Of a stretch of 64,000 nucleotides of DNA, positions 8,481 through 17,378 are shown piece by piece (position 1 is the stretch's first letter; the number at the start of each line of letters is the position of its first letter). The stretch comes from Phycisphaerae bacterium (GTDB lineage: Bacteria > Planctomycetota > Phycisphaerae > UBA1845), in NCBI GenBank assembly GCA_029260075.1, contig JAJDDY010000056.1, positions 1-64,000 of the forward strand, given 5' to 3'. A program made the position numbers and the translations under genes. The notes beneath the pieces were generated by a model. The model saw nothing but the letters and a program-made list of their open reading frames with translations, was not told the origin of the DNA and ran no database searches.

Positions 8481-9067
8481 ACTGTACCAATCTCCTGTTC
8501 GATGATGCGTTTGACGCGTTCGATGGTTGCGTCCAGCTTGTCGTTGACTACAAAATGTTGATAGCAGCCGCTGTCGCGGGCCACGGCGATCTCGCCGTCC
8601 GCAGCAGCAAGCCGCTTCTTTAATTGTTCTTCCGCCTCAGTGTTTCGACCTTCCAGCCTCGCCCGCAGTGAGTCCAGATCAGGCGGCAGGACGAAAACTC
8701 GAATCGAATCCGGGCGTCGCTCAGCCACCTGCATCCCGCCCTGAACGTCGATCTCCATGATGACGTTACGACCCTGCCGTAGCGAGACCTCCACAGGCTC
8801 GCGTGGCGTGCCGTACCGCTCGCCCACGTACTCGGCGAATTCAAGAAACTCGTCGGCGGCCACGCGCCGCTCGAACTCCTCGTGGGTGACGAACTCGTAC
8901 GAACCCTTGAGCTCCTCGCCCCGGCGCATGGCACGAGTAGTCACCGACACGCTCCACGTCGCGTCGCGCAACTGTTCGAGCAAGGCGTTGCAAATCGACG
9001 TCTTGCCCGCACCGGACGGTCCACTGATGACGATGAGCTTGCCATGCACCGCATCGTCATTCGACAT
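8477..9067 (-). CDS. gmk: Guanylate kinase
   Basis: A 196-residue enzyme phosphorylating GMP to GDP. The P-loop GPSGAGKTS lies near residues 16-24, followed by the GMP-binding SVSVTTRAMRRGE, the YEFVTHEEFE segment and the EIDVQGG motif; the length is typical for bacterial Gmk. The gene overlaps yicC by 11 bases at its start and rpoZ by ATGA at its end, so the run is probably cotranscribed and coupled. Its product acts after GuaB and GuaA, encoded 5-10 kb away in this window. Confidence 0.95.
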   Translation of the reverse strand: MSNDDAVHGKLIVISGPSGAGKTSICNALLEQLRDATWSVSVTTRAMRRGEELKGSYEFVTHEEFERRVAADEFLEFAEYVGERYGTPREPVEVSLRQGRNVIMEIDVQGGMQVAERRPDSIRVFVLPPDLDSLRARLEGRNTEAEEQLKKRLAAADGEIAVARDSGCYQHFVVNDKLDATIERVKRIIEQEIGTV

Positions 9068-9947
9068 TTTGCACCTGCTCGCGCAGCCGATCGATCAAGC
9101 CTTTGATGTCCACGACTTCGTGGGCGATGGCCGCATCGTTACTCTTCGAGGCGATCGTGTTGGCTTCGCGGAGCAACTCCTGCGTCAGAAAGTCGAGCGT
9201 CCGACCCACCGGCTCACCACGCTGACAAAGCTCCGCAAACTGATCCAAGTGCGAATCGAGCCGGGCGATTTCTTCGCTAATGTCACAACGCTCAGCATAA
9301 ATCGCCACCTCGCGCATCAACCCGTCAGCCGCAAGTTCAAAACCGCCGGACTGCATCAGCGTCGCAACGCGGGCCTTAAGCCGCTCGTGGTACTCGTCGA
9401 GCACGGTCGGCGCCCGGTCCTTGATACCCACAACCCGCGACCGGATGCCTGAGCAATACTCGGTCAAATCTTCGAATATCCGTGCGCCTTCCGTCCGGCG
9501 CATACCCGCTAGGGCATCGAGCGCGCGGTTCGTCACATCGACTACGGCTTCTTCCTGACGCTTGCGATCCTCGTCGTCGACGTCGCCAGCCTCACACACG
9601 CCCGGCAACATCGCAATCGCACCAAGATCGAGAGACAGCACACCTTCTACGCCCTGCGACAGTCGCACGCTCGATAGCTTGTCGACATAGTGCTGCAACA
9701 CGTCCGTGTTGATCGGCTGGATACCCGCACCGCCCTCACCGCGTAAGCGAAGTTGAAACGATACGCTGCCACGAACCAAACGCTTTCTGATGATCCGCTC
9801 GACAGCGTAGTCCAGGAATTGCAGCCGCTCCGGGAGCTTGATCGACAGCTTCAGGTAGCGGTTGTTGAGGCTTCGCACCTCAACCGCGTAGCACAACCCT
9901 TCGGCGACGTGTTGAGCGCCGCCATAGCCGGTCATCGATTCGATCAT
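9057..9947 (-). CDS. yicC: YicC family endoribonuclease
   Basis: A 296-residue protein of the YicC/YloC family. The N-terminal signature MIESMTGYGGA with VEVRSLNNRYLKLSIKLPE and the C-terminal LDFLTQELLREANTIASKSN are both diagnostic. Escherichia coli YicC has been described as an endoribonuclease acting with PNPase. The adjacency yicC-gmk-rpoZ is widely conserved. The start ATG overlaps the secG stop in ATGA. Confidence 0.93.
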   Translation of the reverse strand: MIESMTGYGGAQHVAEGLCYAVEVRSLNNRYLKLSIKLPERLQFLDYAVERIIRKRLVRGSVSFQLRLRGEGGAGIQPINTDVLQHYVDKLSSVRLSQGVEGVLSLDLGAIAMLPGVCEAGDVDDEDRKRQEEAVVDVTNRALDALAGMRRTEGARIFEDLTEYCSGIRSRVVGIKDRAPTVLDEYHERLKARVATLMQSGGFELAADGLMREVAIYAERCDISEEIARLDSHLDQFAELCQRGEPVGRTLDFLTQELLREANTIASKSNDAAIAHEVVDIKGLIDRLREQVQNVE

Positions 9948-10474
9948 GGGCTGGGCTTGTCCGGCGAACCGCTCCCCGCTGGATCAACCGGCTCCGAGCC
10001 ACCGGCTGAACCATCGACGGGCTTACCGTCTGGGCTCGCAGCAGCGCCGGCCGGCAGTTCGGCTGGTGCGGTCGTTTTCGATGTATCGCCGGCGTTTCCT
10101 ACAGGCGGCGTATCCGTAAGCAAACCCGAAGCGTCCACTGGCGCAGACTCACCTGCACCAGTGACGGGCGTCGTTGTGGTGTCATCGACGCTAATCGGGT
10201 CGATCGTCAGCGCGCTCTCCGCGGTCAACTTCGGTGCGGACGTATCCAACGCGAAGTTGAGCGCCACCGCGAGGCAGAGAAAAACCACCGCGATCGCCAC
10301 GGTAATCCACGTCAGCACGTCGCCGGTCTTGGCGCCAAACGCCGCCGAACCGCCACCGCCGCCGAACGCGCCAGCCAACCCCGAGCCCCGGCCGCGCTGG
10401 ATCAAAATGACCAGCACGAGGAACCCGCAAATACAAATCATCAAGAACGACAAGAACATCTGCATTCCCGTCAT
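9944..10474 (-). CDS. secG: Protein translocase subunit SecG with long C-terminal tail
   Basis: A 176-residue inner membrane subunit of SecYEG. Two membrane segments are visible: FLSFLMICICGFLVLVILIQ and, after the GRGSGLAGAFGGGGGSAAFG loop typical of SecG, LTWITVAIAVVFLCLAVALN. Normal SecG has about 75-110 residues; here a tail of about 80 residues rich in Pro, Ala, Ser, Asp and Gly follows, probably disordered. The ATG at 10474 was chosen because GGAGTG lies 5-6 bases upstream and it gives the expected SecG N-terminus. The tpiA-secG order is common in bacteria. Confidence 0.9.
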   Translation of the reverse strand: MTGMQMFLSFLMICICGFLVLVILIQRGRGSGLAGAFGGGGGSAAFGAKTGDVLTWITVAIAVVFLCLAVALNFALDTSAPKLTAESALTIDPISVDDTTTTPVTGAGESAPVDASGLLTDTPPVGNAGDTSKTTAPAELPAGAAASPDGKPVDGSAGGSEPVDPAGSGSPDKPSP

Positions 10475-10614
10475 GGGAGCACTCCGTACACGTCCGAGGC
10501 GACTTGCCCCGAGAACCAATTCTAGATCAAACCCATATCCACACGACGACACCGTAAGCCTTCGCCTACGAAAGCCAACGAGCAGGCGCCGAACATACTA
10601 CACACAACTACCGG

Positions 10615-11397
10615 CTACGTCGCAGCCGGCGACACGGTCGCTGCGGCTGCGCGAATGATAGCCAGAAAGTCGTCAGCCACCAAACAGGCGCCGCCGACCA
10701 GTGCCCCGTCAACGTCCTCCTGACTCATTAGATCAGCCGCGTTGCCCGGTTTCACGCTTCCGCCATAGAGGATTCGGAGCCCGGCGGCCGAGTCGGCACC
10801 GAAGACTTCCGCCAGCATCGACCGAAGAAACCCGTGGACCTGCTGAGCCTGTTCGGGCGTCGCAGTCCTGCCGGTCCCGATCGCCCAAACGGGTTCGTAC
10901 GCGATAACAAGACGTTCGACGGTCGTCTCAGACCCCAACGACTCGCGAATCTGCCGCTCGACTACGGCTCGCGTCTGCCCGGCCTCTCGCTCGTCGAGGG
11001 TCTCCCCGATGCAGTAGACCACGGTCAGACCGGCTGTGATGGCGGCTTTCACTTTCTCGGCGAGAAGCTCGCCGCCTTCGCCGTAGATGTGTCGTCGCTC
11101 GCTATGCCCAAGGATCACATACTTGCAACCCGTGTCGATCAGCATCGGGGCTGATACCTCACCCGTATAGGCCCCTTCGATGGCCTCGTGGGCGTTCTGT
11201 CCGCCGAGCATGATCGGCGTACCCGCGACGGCCTTGGCCATGGGGAATAGGAGCTGGACCGGGGGGCAGATCAGTACGTCTACACCCGGAGCGGATCCTA
11301 CGCCTTCGACAAGCCCTGAGACCAGCGCCCGCGCGTCGGCGAGCGTCTTGTGCATCTTCCAGTTACCGGCAATCAGTGGTGTTCGCATCGTGTTCAT
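10615..11397 (-). CDS. tpiA: Triosephosphate isomerase
   Basis: A 260-residue glycolytic TIM barrel enzyme interconverting DHAP and glyceraldehyde 3-phosphate. Catalytic and phosphate-binding motifs are all present: GNWKMHKT with the active-site Lys, GHSERR with the electrophilic His, AYEPVWAIGTG with the catalytic Glu, and the GGSVKPGN phosphate loop. The ATG at 11397 or the one nine bases downstream could be used; both keep the conserved start. It heads the leftward housekeeping run, 140 bases upstream of secG. Confidence 0.95.
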   Translation of the reverse strand: MNTMRTPLIAGNWKMHKTLADARALVSGLVEGVGSAPGVDVLICPPVQLLFPMAKAVAGTPIMLGGQNAHEAIEGAYTGEVSAPMLIDTGCKYVILGHSERRHIYGEGGELLAEKVKAAITAGLTVVYCIGETLDEREAGQTRAVVERQIRESLGSETTVERLVIAYEPVWAIGTGRTATPEQAQQVHGFLRSMLAEVFGADSAAGLRILYGGSVKPGNAADLMSQEDVDGALVGGACLVADDFLAIIRAAAATVSPAAT

Positions 11398-11506
11398 ATT
11401 CCAGTTCGAGAAGCCAACGGTACGCGATCAGGCCCTACCAGCCTGCTTGCTTGCAAGAGTGTATCACGCGATTCATCTTTGGGGCATGCCTCGGAAGCCT
11501 CTTTCA

Positions 11507-11574
11507 GAGCCGCGCCCGTCAGGAAGCGGTCCGGGCTCGCGCGTGAAGACCGCTTCCTCACGGGCGCGGCTCGG
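11507..11574. repeat. Family A element, compact variant A2
   Basis: A short palindromic relative with GAGCCGCGCCCGTCAGGAAG facing CTTCCTCACGGGCGCGGCTC around a 28-base centre. It lacks the outer arms found in other copies. It lies upstream of tpiA. Confidence 0.75.
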
Positions 11575-11611
11575 TTCAAAGCACCCCTTCTTAGACACGC
11601 TCTTAGTGAAA

Positions 11612-11644
11612 AAGTGTGGCACCAGCTTCCAGCCGGTGATCCAT
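11612..11644 (+). repeat. Family C hairpin, copy C1
   Basis: Reads GTGTGGCACCAGCTTCCAGC followed by CGGTGATCCAT. The family consensus hairpin is CACCGGCTTCCAGCCGGTG (8-bp stem, 3-base loop). Here one stem base is changed. Confidence 0.75.
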
Positions 11645-11720
11645 CGGTTCTTGTCCGCACAACAACACACGCCCTCAGTGTGTCGCACACCAGCGTCGGG
11701 TCGGTGTGGCGATGCACTAG

Positions 11721-11900
11721 TGCTTAGTCACGACTCAGGTGACAGGTTCGTCCGATCCGAGCCGCGACCGTAACGGAGCGATCTCAAGATGTCACGACCG
11801 GATTGCCGACGCCCGCTTCCTTACGGTCGCGGCTCGGTACGGTCGCGGCTCGGTACGGTCGCGGCTCGGTAAACCCGTCAATCGACGTGTGACCGAGCAC
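11721..11900 (-). repeat. Family A element, copy A3, with internal 16-bp tandem repeats
   Basis: A full-length copy, inverted relative to A1, starting TGCTTAGTCACGACTCAGGT and ending TGACCGAGCAC. The right arm TACGGTCGCGGCTCGG is tandemly repeated three times (about 11822-11870), which lengthens it. It ends just downstream of the aroF stop codon at 11915. Confidence 0.85.
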
Positions 11901-11914
11901 GAGTCGACACCCTG

Positions 11915-12994
11915 CTACGACGACCAACCGCCCGCGACCGACGAGCGAGCATCCACGTCGTCACCGCCCCAAATAGTGAGGCGATGCCCCACGACATCCG
12001 CAATCTGACGAATTTGCTCCATCAGTTGCACAAAGTTCTTCGGCAAAACCGCCTGTGGTCCGTCACACAGCGCCCGGTCTGGACAACTGTGTACCTCGAC
12101 GATCGCGCCGTTGGCTCCGGCGGCAATACCCGCGAGCGCCAGTGGGGGCACCAGATCGCGCTTGCCGGCGGCGTGCGATGGATCAATAAACACAGGAAGA
12201 TGCGAACGTTCTTGGATCAGGGGAACGGCCGACACGTCCAGCGTGAACCGCGTGTCGTCGGAAAACGTGCGAATGCCTCGCTCGCACAGAATTACGCGAT
12301 GGTTCCCCTGACTAAGCACATATTCTGCGGACATGAGCAACTCGGTGATCGACGCGGCCAACCCGCGTTTGATGAATACCGGTTTGTCCGTCTTGCCCAC
12401 TTCGAGGAGCAAATTGAAGTTTTGCATGTTGCGGGCGCCGATTTGAAACATGTCGGCGTATTCGTATACGACGTCAACGTCGCGCGGATCGACCACTTCG
12501 GTGATGGTCGGCATACCGAGTTCGTGACCGGCTTCGTGCAGCAACTCCAAACCTTCGCGACCCATGCCGCTGAACGAGTAGGGCGAGCTACGCGGTTTGA
12601 ACGCCCCACCGCGAAGAATAGCCGCACCGGCTGCCTTTACCGCATTGCCCACTTCGAAGAGGATTTCGCGACTTTCGATGGCGCACGGACCCGCGATGAT
12701 GTTGACGTGCGGTCCGCCGACACGCACGCCCTTGATGTCCAGGATGGTGTCAGCCTCTGAGAACTCGCGTGACGCCAGCTTGTACGGCTGGGTGATAGCC
12801 ATCACCTCGTCGACACCCACAAGCTGCTCCAGCTGTTGCTGCGTATGGGGCGCCTTGGCGCCGATGGCGCCGATGATGGTGCGGTATTCCCCCTTGGACA
12901 GGTGCGGGGTCAGGCCTAGTTCCGCAATCCGGTCCACCGCTCGCTTGATATCGTCCGCCGAGGCGGCGGCTTTCATGACGACAATCATGTCCAT
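11915..12994 (-). CDS. aroF: 3-deoxy-7-phosphoheptulonate synthase, AroA(I)beta/KDOPS-like type
   Basis: A 359-residue enzyme catalysing the first step of the shikimate pathway, condensing PEP with erythrose 4-phosphate. The N-terminal 75 residues form the ferredoxin-like domain of this subclass, which can mediate feedback inhibition, starting MDMIVVMKAAASADDIKRAV. The barrel shows NIIAGPCAIESREI, GAFKPRSSPYSFSGMG, PTITEVVDPRD, FIKRGLAASI and PVFIDPSHAAGKRDLV, all conserved DAHP synthase motifs. The last 20 residues are a non-conserved tail. Divergent from nothing obvious and apparently monocistronic. Confidence 0.94.
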   Translation of the reverse strand: MDMIVVMKAAASADDIKRAVDRIAELGLTPHLSKGEYRTIIGAIGAKAPHTQQQLEQLVGVDEVMAITQPYKLASREFSEADTILDIKGVRVGGPHVNIIAGPCAIESREILFEVGNAVKAAGAAILRGGAFKPRSSPYSFSGMGREGLELLHEAGHELGMPTITEVVDPRDVDVVYEYADMFQIGARNMQNFNLLLEVGKTDKPVFIKRGLAASITELLMSAEYVLSQGNHRVILCERGIRTFSDDTRFTLDVSAVPLIQERSHLPVFIDPSHAAGKRDLVPPLALAGIAAGANGAIVEVHSCPDRALCDGPQAVLPKNFVQLMEQIRQIADVVGHRLTIWGGDDVDARSSVAGGWSS

Positions 12995-13360
12995 TCCGTT
13001 TCTTCGATCTCTCTAACGCCAGCCGAAGCCAGAAATTAACAGGATGTTCCGCACGACTGCTGGCGCGCAAGCTTCTGTGAAAGCCGACGTTACGTCACCT
13101 CAATGGGGAGCCCGACAGGGTAGCACGATCGAGAATTCATGTCAACGTGGGCAACGGGAACACGCCTGCGCGAAATCGACCCGACGATTCGCGGAATGGG
13201 CACGCCACCCCACCGACCGAAGCGTCGGCCTTTCCCTGATTCACGACGCGGTCTGAATGACCGGGCGTTAGACAGGGCGGCTCGAAAACGATAGACACCG
13301 TTTCGGAAACATTAGCAAGACGCCGGCGCTGCCGGCCCCACGCGACACGGAGAATCATCC
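12995..13360. other. Intergenic region without recognisable features
   Basis: The gap lies between the divergent aroF and Nudix-like genes, so promoters for both are expected here. No clear promoter, repeat or RNA was recognised. GGAG at 13351-13354 is the ribosome binding site of the Nudix-like gene. Confidence 0.5.
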
Positions 13361-13771
13361 ATGGCCCGAAACGCTCGCCGACCCCTATACGTCTCGGGAC
13401 TTATCGAACGATCCGACGACCACGTGATGATCACGTGCGCCGACCCTGCCGACGCTCTTCAACGGCAGTGGGGATTCCCATACTGCTTGGTCACTGACGG
13501 CCATTCGCCCGAGGCGGCGTTGCGTGCGTTGACGCGCAAGGCGTTCGGTCTCGACGTCGAGGTTATGGTCGGTCAACCGCCGATACTGTCGACGGTGGAG
13601 GGCGAAGAGGTCGAGCTGCGGTTCTTCTTCTGCGGCGTCGTCGAAGAATTCGACCTTCCCTGCGGCGCTCCGGAACTACGATGGATTCCCAAACCGCACC
13701 TGTTGGAATACGACTTCGACGACATGTCGCAACCGGTCGTCGACTGGCTATGCAACAACGGCAAGACGTAG
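13361..13771 (+). CDS. Nudix-fold protein with degenerate Nudix box
   Basis: A 136-residue soluble protein whose layout (RQWGFPYCLVTDG, then GHSPEAALRALTRKAFGL, then a beta-rich C-terminal half) follows MutT-like Nudix hydrolases. The normal Nudix box GX5EX7REUXEEXGU is recognisable by position but has lost its metal-binding glutamates: REUXEEXG reads RALTRKAFG. It is therefore probably not a pyrophosphohydrolase and may bind a ligand or have a structural role. The ATG has GGAG eight bases upstream. It converges on guaA with 34 bases between stop codons. Fold assignment is by pattern only and moderately sure. Confidence 0.65.
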   Translation: MARNARRPLYVSGLIERSDDHVMITCADPADALQRQWGFPYCLVTDGHSPEAALRALTRKAFGLDVEVMVGQPPILSTVEGEEVELRFFFCGVVEEFDLPCGAPELRWIPKPHLLEYDFDDMSQPVVDWLCNNGKT

Positions 13772-13805
13772 CGCGTACGCCTTTGCTCTGTGGCTACCGA
13801 ATCCC

Positions 13806-15365
13806 CTACTCCCACTCGATAGTAGCCGGGGGCTTCGAGGAAACGTCGTATACCACTCGATTCACGCCGTCGACCTCGTTGATGACCCGGTTGGAAATCT
13901 TGCCGAGCACGTCGTGGTCGATGTGAACCCAATCGGCCGTCATAAAGTCGGAGCTTTCGACGAAGCGGACGGCGATGACGTTCTGTCCTTCGTAGCTGCG
14001 GTCGTCGCCCATCACACCCACGGTGTTAATCGGGAGCAGCACGCCGAACGCCTGCGCGATCTTTCGGTACCAACCGGCCGAGGTAATCTCTTCAAGGATG
14101 ATGTCGTCGGCCGCACGCAAGATCGCAAGCCGGTCGGGCGTGATCTCACCCATGATGCGCACGGCCAAACCCGGACCGGGAAACGGATGACGCCACACCA
14201 TCTCTTCGGGCAAACCCAAGTGCTCACCCACGCGACGGACTTCGTCTTTGAACAGGTCGCGCAGGGGCTCGACGAGTTCGAACCCAAGCTCGGCGGGCAA
14301 GCCGCCCACGTTGTGATGGAGCTTGATGTTGGCTGCCTGACCGGCGGGGCCATGCCCGGACTCGATCACATCCGGATAGAGCGTGCCCTGTGCGAGAAAC
14401 TTGGCACCGGGAATGTCCTCGGCCTCGGCTTTGAACACATCGATAAACGTGTGCCCGATGATGATGCGCTTCTTCTGTGGATCGATCACACCTTCCAGGA
14501 GCGATAGGAACCGATCCGCAGCGCGCACAACCCGCAGCTCCGTCTTGAAGTGCTGGCGAAAGGTCGACTCGACCACTTCGGTCTCGCGGTGGCGCATCAG
14601 CCCGTTGTCGACGTAGATGCAACACAGTCGGTCGCCAATGGCTTTGTGAATAAGGGCGGCTGTGACGCTACTGTCGACACCGCCGGACAATCCGCAGATC
14701 ACGCGGGCGCTATCGCCGACTTGGTCGCGTATCGCGGCGACCGTCTCGGTGATGACGTGTCCCACCTGCCAATCACCGGTGCATTTGCAAATGTCGTACA
14801 AGAAGTTGCGAAGAATCTGTTGGCCGCAAGGGGTGTGCGTGACCTCCGGGTGAAACTGTACGCCATAGAACTCGCGCGTCTTGTGTTTGACGGCTGCGAA
14901 GCGGCAATTGCCCGTCGTCGCAAGGGGAACGAAATCAGACGACAGCTCGTTGACAATGTCGCCGTGGCTCATCCAAACCGACGTCTGCTCCGGCACTTGC
15001 GCGAGCAGAAGGTCGTCTGACGACACGTTAAGTTGCGTCCGTCCGTACTCGCTCGACGCGCCAAGATGAACGTCGCACCCGAGCAACGTACACCCAAGCT
15101 GCATACCATAGCAGATGCCCAAGACCGGCAGGTCGAGATCAAGCAGCTCAGCCGAACATCGCGGTGCGGTGTCGTCGTACACACTCGCGGGCCCGCCGGA
15201 GAGAATTAGCCCTACCGTATTGAGCTCACGCAATTCTTCGGCTGACACCGTGGGCGGGACAATGACACTATGCACCTGGTGCTCGCGAACCCGGCGGGCG
15301 ATGAGTTGCACGTATTGAGCGCCGAAGTCGACAATGGCGATGGTGGCGGGACGTGTGGTCTTCAT
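13806..15365 (-). CDS. guaA: GMP synthase (glutamine-hydrolysing)
   Basis: A 519-residue enzyme converting XMP to GMP. The N-terminal class I glutaminase domain has the nucleophile Cys in [10 protein letters not shown] and the FHPEV motif with catalytic His and Glu. The ATP pyrophosphatase domain has the PP-loop GLSGGVDSS, and the C-terminal dimerisation domain ends [18 protein letters not shown], as in other GuaA proteins. The ATG at 15365 yields the normal length and a start of [20 protein letters not shown]. It is two bases downstream of the zinc-ribbon membrane protein gene and probably cotranscribed. Confidence 0.96.
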   Translation of the reverse strand: MKTTRPATIAIVDFGAQYVQLIARRVREHQVHSVIVPPTVSAEELRELNTVGLILSGGPASVYDDTAPRCSAELLDLDLPVLGICYGMQLGCTLLGCDVHLGASSEYGRTQLNVSSDDLLLAQVPEQTSVWMSHGDIVNELSSDFVPLATTGNCRFAAVKHKTREFYGVQFHPEVTHTPCGQQILRNFLYDICKCTGDWQVGHVITETVAAIRDQVGDSARVICGLSGGVDSSVTAALIHKAIGDRLCCIYVDNGLMRHRETEVVESTFRQHFKTELRVVRAADRFLSLLEGVIDPQKKRIIIGHTFIDVFKAEAEDIPGAKFLAQGTLYPDVIESGHGPAGQAANIKLHHNVGGLPAELGFELVEPLRDLFKDEVRRVGEHLGLPEEMVWRHPFPGPGLAVRIMGEITPDRLAILRAADDIILEEITSAGWYRKIAQAFGVLLPINTVGVMGDDRSYEGQNVIAVRFVESSDFMTADWVHIDHDVLGKISNRVINEVDGVNRVVYDVSSKPPATIEWE

Positions 15366-15367
15366 GA

Positions 15368-16330
15368 TCAAAACTGTAGATTCATTCCTTGAAACACGGC
15401 GTCGCACGCGGCGGGTACGCCCCACCACCAACCGGCGCCCGTAGCCGCCACGACGGCGGCGACGCCCACAACGAAAAACGATACGACACGACCGCGCATC
15501 GGTGCGCGAGCGGCAGCACCCAGTCGAACCAACCAAAACCACCACATGATCACGCCGAAACCAGCCACCACGCCGGCGGCAAGATCGAACGACTCGCGAC
15601 GCGGGTAGGACGACCAGACGACAATCTCACCGATGTAAGATAGCGGCCGAAGACAGGCGATCAACGCCCCCAACACGACGACCAACCCCCAACCCACGCT
15701 GTAGTGGATGGCCGCGGTCATTCGCTGTTCGCTGCGGTACGCCTTTCCATGGGCCATCGTCACACCGAGCCGCACAAGAACAAGCGCCAGCCAGACCATG
15801 ACAATCGCCGCCAACCAACCGATCAGCATGGCGACGACCGACTGAACAGGGTTCCACCACATGTCGACGTAGGCGAAGGCTGGGGCATCCGGTCTCAAAG
15901 CGCTCGACATGCCAGCCACATGAAACCAACCTTCGCCGGCTGGCTCTATGGCGCCGGTTGGTTCCAACGCCGGCGTGGCGGTGGTCTGCCGCCAGCCCAC
16001 AGTCAACCCCTGCAACAAACCAAGCGCCGCGGTCAATATGATCACGTTCAGCCAGGCGTAGCGCTTGGACGCAACCGACGCCCGCATCAATGCCAGATGT
16101 TTGAGGCGACCGGTTCCGGCGAACCACACCCATTCGAGCATACGCCACCATCCGCCGGTCCCTGCTGCATACGACTTGGCGTAGGGTGACACATCGTCAC
16201 CGGTCACGCGCGTGTCACCGAAGGAATAGCCGCACAGCGAACACGCTGGCGGCGTGGGCGCGTCGACAGGTTGCCCGCACGCGGGACACCGTTGAACAAC
16301 TTCTGCAGCGGGTCGAGTCATTACGCTCAT
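15368..16330 (-). CDS. Membrane protein with N-terminal zinc ribbon
   Basis: A 320-residue protein with a short N-terminal zinc ribbon, CPACG (about 15-19) and CSLCG (about 30-34), followed by several hydrophobic segments including [20 protein letters not shown], a pair near the middle ([20 protein letters not shown]) and a C-terminal one ([20 protein letters not shown]). It may be Yip1-like, but I do not recognise a defined family. AAGG precedes the ATG by six bases. It lies two bases upstream of guaA on the same strand, so it may be cotranscribed, though a functional link to GMP synthesis is only positional. Confidence 0.7.
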   Translation of the reverse strand: MSVMTRPAAEVVQRCPACGQPVDAPTPPACSLCGYSFGDTRVTGDDVSPYAKSYAAGTGGWWRMLEWVWFAGTGRLKHLALMRASVASKRYAWLNVIILTAALGLLQGLTVGWRQTTATPALEPTGAIEPAGEGWFHVAGMSSALRPDAPAFAYVDMWWNPVQSVVAMLIGWLAAIVMVWLALVLVRLGVTMAHGKAYRSEQRMTAAIHYSVGWGLVVVLGALIACLRPLSYIGEIVVWSSYPRRESFDLAAGVVAGFGVIMWWFWLVRLGAAARAPMRGRVVSFFVVGVAAVVAATGAGWWWGVPAACDAVFQGMNLQF

Positions 16331-16349
16331 CGAGACCTTCGCATAGCGG

Positions 16350-16475
16350 CCTGTTGATAAAGTGTGGCAGCGGCTTCCAACCGGTGATTCATTCGCGATT
16401 TCGTCCGCTTGATGGGAACGCCGTACGTTATCATGTGCAGGTTCGCGTTAGCGCGCTTGAATACCTGCATCGTCC
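16350..16475 (+). repeat. Long family C element, copy C2
   Basis: Begins TTGATAAAGTGTGGCAGCGG, carries the C hairpin (CTTCCAACCGGTGATTCAT), then ATTCGCGATTTC, a variable centre, and ends GCGCTTGAATACCTGCATCG. The same order of segments is found at 55590-55713, so the C hairpin here is the left end of a longer element of about 125 bp. Confidence 0.7.
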
Positions 16476-16638
16476 AACACCCCGATAGGCGGCCGTGCGC
16501 ACAACGCTATTGACCGCACAACGTACACGGATCGCGCTGACGCCGTTGTCGCAACGGTGTCAAACCAACATATCGTGTTCAAGCGTATCAATAGTGATTA
16601 GCAGTGGCTAGTGTGCTTTCAGCGGTCCTTCGACAGGT

Positions 16639-16721
16639 TGGGTGGCGCATGGCTTTAGCCGTGGGGGAGTCGAATCCAGCGCCGATTCGACTCCCCCACC
16701 TCTGAAGAGATGGGCCACCCA
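16639..16721 (+). repeat. Family B hairpin element, copy B1
   Basis: Outer arms GGGTGGCGCATGG and GATGGGCCACCC enclose an inner palindrome, GTGGGGGAGTCGAATC facing GATTCGACTCCCCCAC. The two nested inverted repeats give a cruciform-like element of about 83 bp. It abuts family A copy A4. Confidence 0.8.
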
Positions 16722-16724
16722 GCC

Positions 16725-16839
16725 CGATCCGAGCCGCGACCGTAAGGGAGCGCTTTCAAGCTGTCACGACCGGTCTCAGACGTCCGCTTCCTTACGGTCG
16801 CGCCTCGGTAAATGCGTCATTCGACGTGCAACGGGCCAC
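16725..16839 (-). repeat. Family A element, copy A4
   Basis: Reads GAGCCGCGACCGTAAGGGAG, centre with GTCACGACCGG, then CTTCCTTACGGTCGCGCCTC, ending GGGCCAC next to CTAG. The TAG of that CTAG is the stop codon of the following leftward lipoprotein gene. Confidence 0.8.
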
Positions 16840-17378
16840 TAGGGATTCGCGGTCGTCGACGGACCACCGGCTACGCGATCGTCCATCGACGATCCATCCG
16901 CCACGGCCTCACGATCCATATGGTCGTGCGGCGCGGACGCCCGCTGAGTAACGTCCCCATCGCTGGCCAACAAGACCCAAGGCGGCGTGATGACCGTCCG
17001 GACGGGGATGAGCACAATGTCGACAAGAAACCTTGACGGGCCATACACAAGGTGCAGGCCATCTTCAACGGTCCACGCGCACTTGCCGTCTTCGCTGCCG
17101 TGCGTGACGAACGGATCCTCGAAGTAAAGCATACTGTGGACCACCATGCCATCTTCGGCACTTCGCTCGATCGGCGGCTCCGGGTGATCGGGCAACATGG
17201 CCTTACCTGTGTAGGCCTTCGCCGCGTCGGCTGATGGCGTGGATATGGGCGGACCGTTAGCCAACTCGTCGACGAACGGATTCATGAAGTGCTGACAGCC
17301 CGAACCCGCCGCGAGAGTCAGGACGGCCAGCGCGCCGGTGAACACCGAAAGACGAAGATGCTGAGCGATACTATTCAT
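16839..17378 (-). CDS. Predicted lipoprotein of unknown function
   Basis: A 179-residue protein beginning [20 protein letters not shown] with a lipobox AGSGC, so it is probably a lipidated envelope protein. GGAG seven bases upstream of the ATG at 17378 decides the start. The gene overlaps the guaB stop by eight bases, so it is probably translated from the guaB transcript. The middle contains [17 protein letters not shown] and a hydrophobic segment [20 protein letters not shown]. No family was recognised. Its stop codon falls in a CTAG at the edge of repeat A4, so the acidic last 25 residues might have been altered by that insertion. Confidence 0.7.
   Translation of the reverse strand: MNSIAQHLRLSVFTGALAVLTLAAGSGCQHFMNPFVDELANGPPISTPSADAAKAYTGKAMLPDHPEPPIERSAEDGMVVHSMLYFEDPFVTHGSEDGKCAWTVEDGLHLVYGPSRFLVDIVLIPVRTVITPPWVLLASDGDVTQRASAPHDHMDREAVADGSSMDDRVAGGPSTTANP

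Noticed and set aside
11350-11773. Overlapping frames between tpiA and aroF
   Set aside because: They consist mainly of translated repeat elements A2, C1 and A3 and lack any conserved sequence.
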